Source of the DNA: an uncultured Patescibacteria group bacterium
GTDB lineage: Bacteria > Patescibacteriota > Microgenomatia > UBA1406 > GWC2-37-13
Assembly: GCA_938010745.1 (NCBI GenBank)
Contig: CALLVF010000032.1
Coordinates: 1-10,924, forward strand
Length of the DNA: 10,924 nt
Direction of reading: 5' to 3'
Of the stretch, positions 6,935 through 10,924 are shown one piece after another; within the stretch, counting starts at the first letter, position 1; every line of letters starts with the position of its first letter. The notes below the pieces were generated by a model. The model had not been told where the DNA came from, searched no databases, and worked only from the letters and a program-made list of their open reading frames with translations. The translations under genes were made by a program, and so were the position numbers.

Positions 6935-7023
6935 GCCGCGGTGCTGGAATTGGCAGACAGGCGGGTCTCAAAAACCCGTGGTGTGAAAACACCGTGTGGG
7001 TTCAAATCCCTCCCGCGGCACCA
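6935..7023 (+). tRNA. tRNA-Leu (anticodon CAA)
   Basis: This 89-base class II tRNA decodes UUG. The acceptor GCCGCGG pairs perfectly with CCGCGGC, followed by discriminator A and an encoded CCA. The anticodon stem CGGGT/ACCCG encloses the loop CTCAAAA, giving anticodon CAA. A long variable arm (GGTGTGAAAACACC) is typical of tRNA-Leu, and the T loop is TTCAAAT. The T stem GTGGG/CCCTC has one T-T mismatch at its second pair, otherwise the cloverleaf is regular. No clear terminator stem follows; a T-rich stretch lies at 7081-7088. Confidence 0.97.
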
Positions 7024-7164
7024 AAAATTTATTTTAAGATTTATCACTTTTGAATCATTAAATCAGTATAGATTTTCAATCTTTTTTTAAAAAAGAGGTA
7101 TTTATAAACATAAAAAGATATAAATCCCTCAAAAAAATTGTTTTTGTAGAAATTAAATTAAAAC

Positions 7165-7173
7165 TGATAAAAT
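7165..7173 (+). promoter_or_regulatory. Extended -10 promoter, predicted leaderless
   Basis: TGATAAAAT at 7165-7173 matches the extended -10 pattern TGnTATAAT with one change. Six bases separate it from the ATG at 7180, so the predicted start is the A of the start codon. No good -35 is seen, as is usual with extended -10 promoters. Confidence 0.6.
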
Positions 7174-7179
7174 GAATTA

Positions 7180-7731
7180 ATGATATTTTTATTGGCATTT
7201 TTATTAATATTTTTTGTTGGATTAATTATCTTGCTATTTACCTCAAAAAAACTCTCTCCTATCCCCTACTTTCCAACTAACAGAAAAGATTTGCCTTTGA
7301 TAATTAACGCTTTTAATTTAAAAAATAATCAAGTGGTAATTGACCTTGGTGCCGGTGATGGAGTGGTCATTTTTGCCGCCGCTGAGGCTGCTTACCAAAA
7401 AAAATTAAATACTCAATTTTTAGCTATAGAAATTAATCCCGTTTTAATTTTAATAATACACCTTCGCCGCCTTTTTCACCCTAACAAAAAAAATATAAAA
7501 ATCCTCTGGGCTGATCTATTTGAAAATAACTTTAAAAAATATATAAAATCTAGAAACTCAACAACTTTTTACCTCTATGTTTCTCCCTGGCTTTTGGAAA
7601 AAATAATTGAAAATTGTAAATTGGAAATTAAAAGTTTTTCTATTGTTTCTTATATGTACCCAATAAAAAGCTTAAAGGAAAAAGAAAAAAGAATTAAAGG
7701 AAAAAAGCATGATATTTTTGTATACAACTAA
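7180..7731 (+). CDS. Membrane-anchored SAM-dependent methyltransferase
   Basis: Residues 1-20 (MIFLLAFLLIFFVGLIILLF) form one hydrophobic helix, followed by basic SKK. A class I Rossmann methyltransferase domain follows: motif I VIDLGAGDGVV (53-63), the acidic ribose-binding residue E84 in LAIEINP, WADLF (110-114) as the next acidic strand, and YLYVSPWLLEKI (131-142) as motif IV. The one-helix N-terminus, PYFPTNRKDLP linker, short length (183 residues) and C-terminal IVSYMYPI...IFVY strand resemble the small ATPSCKMT/FAM173-type lysine methyltransferases, known in eukaryotes for modifying the ATP synthase c subunit. That substrate is only a suggestion here. The catalytic domain would face the cytoplasm. 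It is a single gene behind its own promoter with the ATG at the predicted transcript start. An AATTGGAAATTAAAA-like repeat word lies inside the reading frame near 7613-7636. Confidence 0.8.
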   Translation: MIFLLAFLLIFFVGLIILLFTSKKLSPIPYFPTNRKDLPLIINAFNLKNNQVVIDLGAGDGVVIFAAAEAAYQKKLNTQFLAIEINPVLILIIHLRRLFHPNKKNIKILWADLFENNFKKYIKSRNSTTFYLYVSPWLLEKIIENCKLEIKSFSIVSYMYPIKSLKEKEKRIKGKKHDIFVYN

Positions 7732-7944
7732 CACCTAACTTCTAATATCCGAATATCCAATATCAAAAATCAAATAATTAATAACGAATAACATTTTTAT
7801 CTTCTAACTTTTAAACTTTATAAACTTTAATCACAAATAAATGATAACATTCTCCTTAATCACTTTTTAAATTTTTAGTTTTAAGATTTAAGATTTTTAT
7901 CACATCCTTATTTTTTTCGCGATCATGGGTAGTTTTGAGTATGT
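7732..7944. repeat. Intergenic spacer with inverted copy of repeat words
   Basis: From 7739 to 7792, directly after the methyltransferase stop, the sequence is the reverse complement of words seen at 2499-2545. Its minus-strand core GATATTGGATATTCGGATA compares with GGTATTGGATATTTGATA there. The rest is AT-rich with no gene, and no terminator stem is evident. Confidence 0.5.
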
Positions 7945-7950
7945 TATAAT
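7942..7950 (+). promoter_or_regulatory. Perfect extended -10 before methyltransferase pseudogene
   Basis: TGTTATAAT at 7942-7950 is a perfect TGnTATAAT. The ATG at 7958 lies 7 bases further on, again predicting a leaderless transcript. The promoter looks intact although the gene behind it is broken. Confidence 0.65.
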
Positions 7951-7957
7951 TATTGAT

Positions 7958-8771
7958 ATGAGAGAGAGATTTATTTAGAGAAATTAAGTGGGGTATTTAT
8001 CAAAGATACAAAAAGAAAAAGCTGAAGGAAAAAAATTGATTGGGATAAATATTATACTAGAAGGATTGATGATGATTTTTCTTTATAATAAAAACATTTT
8101 CTATATTACGAAGCGTTTAAACAGCTTGGATTTTTTGATAATCTAAATAAAGATTCTAGAGTACTTCAGTTGGATTAGGTCATGGTAAAACCTTACGAAG
8201 AATTATTGATGAAGAGTTAGATATTGTTCCTTTTGGCCTGGATATATCTTTTTTATCTCTTTTTAATGTTATAAGAGGAACAGAAATGAAAAATTTAATC
8301 TGTGCTGATGTTTTAAATCTACCTTTTTCTGATAATTCTTTTTCTAGAGTTTTTGAAGTTGGGGTGGTTGATCATTTTTATGAAGATGATCCTTTTAAAG
8401 GAGAAGTTGTTGATAGAGAGTTAGTTATTGAAAGTTTAAAAGAAGTTAGAATAATTCTAGATGATAGAGGAAAAGTTGCCTTTATCCAACCTTCTAAACA
8501 CAGTGTTTTACCTCTCTCCCAAAAAATAGATGAGTTGATCGGTAAATGGAAATTTGGATTCCAAGAAAACTTCTCTGTTAGTGATTTTTGTCAGATAGTC
8601 AGTATTTCTGGTTTTAGAAATATAAAATACTCTATCTTGCAAGCTCCAGACGATTTTCCATTAAGAATAATATTGGGCGATCGACTCCCTAAAACTTTTT
8701 ATACGCTAACAGGCCAACACCGAAAAGCAGAATTAACCGGAGCATTATTTTGTTTAGTTGCCGAAAAATAA
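7958..8771 (+). pseudogene. SAM-dependent methyltransferase, frame-disrupted
   Basis: Joining the frames gives one class I methyltransferase of about 270 residues. The start reads ATG AGA GAG and then needs two bases in the (AG)n run to enter RDLFREIKWGIYQRY. A one-base gain in the A7 run at 8029-8035 leads into IDWDKYYTRRIDDDF. Two adjacent TAA codons follow at 8086-8091. The frame then reads YYEAFKQLGFF...SRVLQL, and a one-base loss at about 8173 breaks motif I (LQL.LGHGKTL). After that it is open: FGLDIS, ICADVLNLPFSDNSFSRVF (motifs II and III) and VGVVDHFYED, to the TAA at 8769. The ATG at 8286, inside the fold, is unlikely to be a true start because it would leave out motif I. Motif content is clear; the substrate is unknown. 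Decay is most likely, but indels at homopolymers could also be read errors. Confidence 0.75.
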
Positions 8772-9300
8772 CCAATAAGGTAACTTTTATTTTAAATACT
8801 AAAAATTATTCAAAAAGAACTGCTGTTGAAAAAGTTTTAAGAGCATATTTAAAAGGCAATTTTTCCCTTATTGTAAAAAATTTTCCTATTAATTTTCCTG
8901 AAACACCAATAGGCAAAGAAACATTCCAAGGAGCAAAAAAAAGAGCGGAGGAAATTTTTAAATTTTATAATCAAGAAAATGTCGCTATAGGTTTAGAAAG
9001 TGGCTTAATTAAAAGATTTGGTATTTTGTTTGAAGAAGCTTGGTGTTGTATTATTTTTAAAAAAAATTATTTTTTGGTTATTCATCAGGATTCCCTCTAC
9101 CAAAAGAAATTAAAAAAAGACTAGCTAATGAAAGACATAAGGATATAATGATGAAATTAGAAAAAAGAATAAATATATCCTCTAAAGACACGTGGGCGAT
9201 TTACACCAATGGCCTTTTGTCGAGAAAAGAATCATTAAAAGAAGCTTTTAGAAATACTTTTTTAAGTTTATTAAAGTTTTTTGCTGCTAATCAACACTAA
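8768..9300 (+). pseudogene. DUF84/YjjX-type non-canonical NTPase, frameshifted
   Basis: This family hydrolyses inosine and xanthosine triphosphates. The N-terminal strand KVTFILNTKNYSKRTAVEKVL matches the family's V.vGTkNp.K..Av pattern. ETPIGKETFQGAKKRAEEI and VAIGLESGLI...FEEAWCCIIF match the conserved PiGdeeT..GA..RA and vGiEaGv regions. At about 9079-9088 the frame is lost by one base. It resumes in another frame as SSGFPLPKEIKKRLANERH and runs to TAA at 9298, giving about 177 residues in total, a normal size. There is no ATG at the expected start. The frame can open upstream at TTG 8750, inside the previous gene, or at ATA 8768, which overlaps the previous stop as ATAA. An ancestral ATGA overlap changed by one G-to-A step would explain both. 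It is probably inactive unless the shift is a read error. Confidence 0.7.
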
Positions 9301-9436
9301 AAGGATTCTATGTCAAAATGTATGGTAAAAATAGGATTGTAATTAAAACTGATAGCATAAATTTACAGATAAACACTTGTTTGTTTTTAAATCCAAAAGA
9401 TATTCTTTTGATAATTTTAATTTTTTTGTGAACACT

Positions 9437-9463
9437 CAGCAGATTAAAGTCTGCTGTTTCTTT
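9437..9463 (+). terminator. Hairpin: terminator or IS end
   Basis: CAGCAGA (9437-9443) and TCTGCTG (9450-9456) form a perfect 7-bp stem with a 6-base loop, followed by TTTCTTT. On the plus strand it could end transcription of the broken methyltransferase/NTPase pair. It also lies just beyond the C-terminal end of the IS200/IS605 relic, where such elements carry a subterminal hairpin, so it may be the remains of an IS end. The stretch 9301-9436 between the NTPase stop and this hairpin holds only stray short frames. Confidence 0.55.
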
Positions 9464-9469
9464 AACTTT

Positions 9470-9865
9470 TAATACTCTATAGCCTGTTGTTCTTTAATGT
9501 ATTTTTCACTTCATTAAGATCTCTTGTTTTTAAGTTCTATCATAATCCCACTCTGCCCAAAATGATTTTGACTAGATATTTCCTATCAGGTGCCCAAATA
9601 ACTTTCTTAGCTTTTTAGACATTACACCTTTGATTAGCTTCATAAACTCTGATAGACTATCAACCGCGTTCGTCTGCAAGATTAGATACATAAGGTAAAT
9701 TTGGATCTAGATTTCAACCTTTCCTATATATTAACCTGCGTGCAAAACCTTATCATGCCTTCCAATCTCTGTTTTATCTTACCTGTCGATTTTCTTCTTC
9801 TATATTTGGGGGTAAAAGTAAAGTGATAGAGATTAATTCCTTAACAGTATGACTACCTATCTAAA
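9470..9865 (-). mobile_element. IS200/IS605 TnpA relic
   Basis: Fragments of a Y1 HUH transposase can be read on the minus strand in family order but in at least three different frames. GSHTVKELIS starts at 9857 (family: GSHTVY...). PKYRRRKSTGKIKQRLEGM lies at about 9810-9755 (family: W.pKYRr..l.g....rl). SLSEFMKLIKGVMSKKLRKL lies at about 9652-9590 (family: SvS.lvq.LKGrsSrkL). Then come FWAEWDYDRT and RDLNEVKNTLKNN near the C-terminus. The region where the HUH metal motif (PDHVHL) should be reads as LPYVSNL, so both catalytic histidines appear lost. Stops occur throughout, and no accessory TnpB gene is present. The element is dead. A stem of AGATAT and ATATCT words near 9899-9927 beside the N-terminus might be the remains of the other IS end, but it also resembles the intergenic repeats. 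Confidence 0.7.
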
Positions 9866-9949
9866 GTGATTATGTCATCTCTTCAACGATCAGACAAAGA
9901 TATAGATATATTTGGTATTCGATATCTGATGTTTGTTCTTTTCTATTTA

Positions 9950-10603
9950 CTATTTTCTCTTTACTACAATCCCCAAAATCTCTTTAGGCTTTTTGACAAA
10001 AAAATCAACTCCCACTTTTTTTAATTCCTCCTCTCCCGCCAACCCCCAAGAAACACCAATCATTTTAATCTTTGCTTTCTTACAAGCTAAAACATCACGA
10101 ATTTCATCGCCAATGTATATTACTTCTTCATTTTTTAAATTATGTTTTTTCAAAAATGATTTAATTAGCTTTGATTTATCAAAAACAAAATAACTCGTTA
10201 CTATATCATCAAAAATATTAATTTTCTTATTCAATAAAAAATCTTTAATATTTTTTCTTGAATTAGAAGAAATAATTGCCAATTGATAATCTTTTTTCAA
10301 ATCATTAATAACTTTTTTTACTCCTGGAAATGCTTTAACTTCACTTATTACTTTATTTAATTTTTTTTGTGAATTTTTAATTTGTAAAAAAATTAATGGT
10401 AGTTTGAAAAAAGGAATTTTTGATTTTTTTAATAATTCTCTAAAACTAACAGATTTGATAATATCAATTATTTGTTCATTGGTAAGTTTTATTTGTAAAT
10501 TTTTTTTAACAAGATCAGATGCTTCCCTCAAAATAAAAAAAATAGTATCGGCTATTACACCATCAAAATCAAAAATTATTGCTTTAATTTTCTTTTTAGC
10601 CAC
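9950..10603 (-). CDS. HAD-superfamily phosphatase (phosphoglycolate phosphatase-like)
   Basis: A 217-residue HAD hydrolase of subfamily IA layout. Motif I is IIFDFDGVIADT with nucleophile D12 and acid/base D14. A helical cap of about residues 20-90 sits between motifs I and II. Motif II is AIISSNS with S112 or S113, motif III is a lysine in FDKSKLI (K143 or K145), and motif IV is YIGDEIRDV with D166 and D170. Members dephosphorylate small metabolites such as phosphoglycolate or sugar phosphates, or nucleotides; the substrate cannot be told from sequence. The start is a GTG at 10603 (MAKKKIKAIIF), which places motif I at the usual distance from the N-terminus; no in-frame ATG fits. No Shine-Dalgarno sequence is present. 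The 3' end abuts the IS relic and a repeat-like stretch at 9905-9933. Confidence 0.85.
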   Translation of the reverse strand: MAKKKIKAIIFDFDGVIADTIFFILREASDLVKKNLQIKLTNEQIIDIIKSVSFRELLKKSKIPFFKLPLIFLQIKNSQKKLNKVISEVKAFPGVKKVINDLKKDYQLAIISSNSRKNIKDFLLNKKINIFDDIVTSYFVFDKSKLIKSFLKKHNLKNEEVIYIGDEIRDVLACKKAKIKMIGVSWGLAGEEELKKVGVDFFVKKPKEILGIVVKRK

Positions 10604-10666
10604 TTAAAAAAATAAATTTAATTTAATTTTAAATTAATTATTTAAATTAATTATATAATAATTATT
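10604..10666. promoter_or_regulatory. Divergent promoter region made only of A and T
   Basis: These 63 bases between divergent start codons contain no G or C. The palindrome ATTATATAAT (10650-10659) provides a perfect TATAAT on both strands. The plus-strand copy at 10654-10659 lies 7 bases before the ATG at 10667, predicting a leaderless mRNA. The minus-strand copy would give the HAD gene a leader of about 40 bases. No -35 element is recognisable in such biased sequence. Confidence 0.6.
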
Positions 10667-10924
10667 ATGTTAAAAGAACTTTGTTATAATGAAGGAATAA
10701 TTAACAATGAACAACAAACTCTTCTGCCAAAAAATGATAATAATCTAAAGCTTAATCTTCTTACCCAAAGTCATAAATATAGACAAATCTTTCAAAAAGA
10801 ATTTCAGATTAAAGATTATGATAACCTTACATCAGGACTAATTGTTTATTTGGAAAAAATTAATTCCAAACCAAGTTTAGAAATTCATATGCAACCATTA
10901 AATACCAATGATTTTTATAACCTC
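10667..10924 (+). CDS. Unrecognised protein, N-terminal part only
   Basis: Eighty-six codons are visible from the ATG at 10667 (MLKELCYNEGIINNEQQ) to the right edge, all open. The product is hydrophilic, rich in Asn, Gln, Lys and Leu, with no signal peptide or membrane segment and no motif I recognise. A stretch such as SGLIVYLEKINSKPSLEIHMQPL could be two beta-strands. A perfect TATAAT 7 bases upstream and an uninterrupted frame in A/T-rich DNA support a real gene. It diverges from the HAD phosphatase gene across 63 bases. I propose no function. Confidence 0.6.
   Translation, partial: MLKELCYNEGIINNEQQTLLPKNDNNLKLNLLTQSHKYRQIFQKEFQIKDYDNLTSGLIVYLEKINSKPSLEIHMQPLNTNDFYNL

Noticed and set aside
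7081..7095. Terminator after tRNA-Leu at CTTTTTTTAAAAAAG
   Set aside because: The stem is A/T-only with almost no loop, and no T tract follows it on the plus strand.
8286..8771. Intact 161-residue gene starting at ATG 8286
   Set aside because: The ATG is in the middle of a methyltransferase fold whose motif I can be read upstream in broken frames; treated as part of a pseudogene.
9933..10193. Plus-strand frame of 86 codons
   Set aside because: It is the shadow of the HAD phosphatase gene on the other strand.
10404..10607. Plus-strand frame of 67 codons
   Set aside because: Antisense to the N-terminal half of the HAD phosphatase, which carries motif I there.
1..10924. CRISPR array or direct-repeat array
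   Set aside because: No regularly spaced identical repeats are seen; the repeat words are irregular and degenerate.

Overview
The window is AT-rich, gene-dense DNA from a small-genome bacterium. The style fits Patescibacteria (the Candidate Phyla Radiation): terse operons, almost no Shine-Dalgarno sequences, -10 boxes sitting directly before start codons, and low-complexity intergenic repeats. That assignment is an inference from style; nothing here proves the phylum. The standard code fits: Trp is TGG, and TAA, TAG and TGA all end genes.

Left part, minus strand (1-2382): a leucyl aminopeptidase (PepA, M17) followed, with an 11-base overlap, by a protein with four CBS motifs that runs off the left edge. 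A promoter just before pepA predicts a leaderless mRNA. A 400-base spacer with AT-rich repeat words separates this pair from the next operon.

Centre, minus strand (2747-6767): a tightly coupled operon read in the order synthetase-like gene, pyrD, pyrE, pyrF, with junctions of +1, +1 and -1 bases. The last three genes carry out dihydroorotate to orotate to OMP to UMP. The first gene is the most unusual item here. It encodes an asparaginyl-tRNA-synthetase-like catalytic core without an anticodon-binding domain, fused to a C-terminal MGS-like domain of the CarB type that keeps most of the UMP/IMP phosphate-binding residues. Its leader carries a strong promoter, a hairpin, an 18-codon reading frame and a strong intrinsic terminator. 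The stop codon of the short frame lies in the terminator hairpin, as expected for attenuation of the E. coli pyrBI type. Together they suggest a pyrimidine module with UMP feedback on the enzyme and UTP-dependent attenuation on the RNA.

Right of centre, plus strand (6898-7731): a tRNA-Leu(CAA) with its own promoter, then a small membrane-anchored SAM methyltransferase with a predicted leaderless mRNA.

Decayed region (7732-9949): an intergenic repeat, a SAM-methyltransferase pseudogene, a frameshifted DUF84/YjjX-type NTPase, and an IS200/IS605 TnpA relic on the minus strand with its frame broken several times. A hairpin between the last two may be a terminator or an IS end.

Right end: a HAD-family phosphatase (minus) and an unrecognised partial gene (plus) diverge from a 63-base spacer that contains no G or C.
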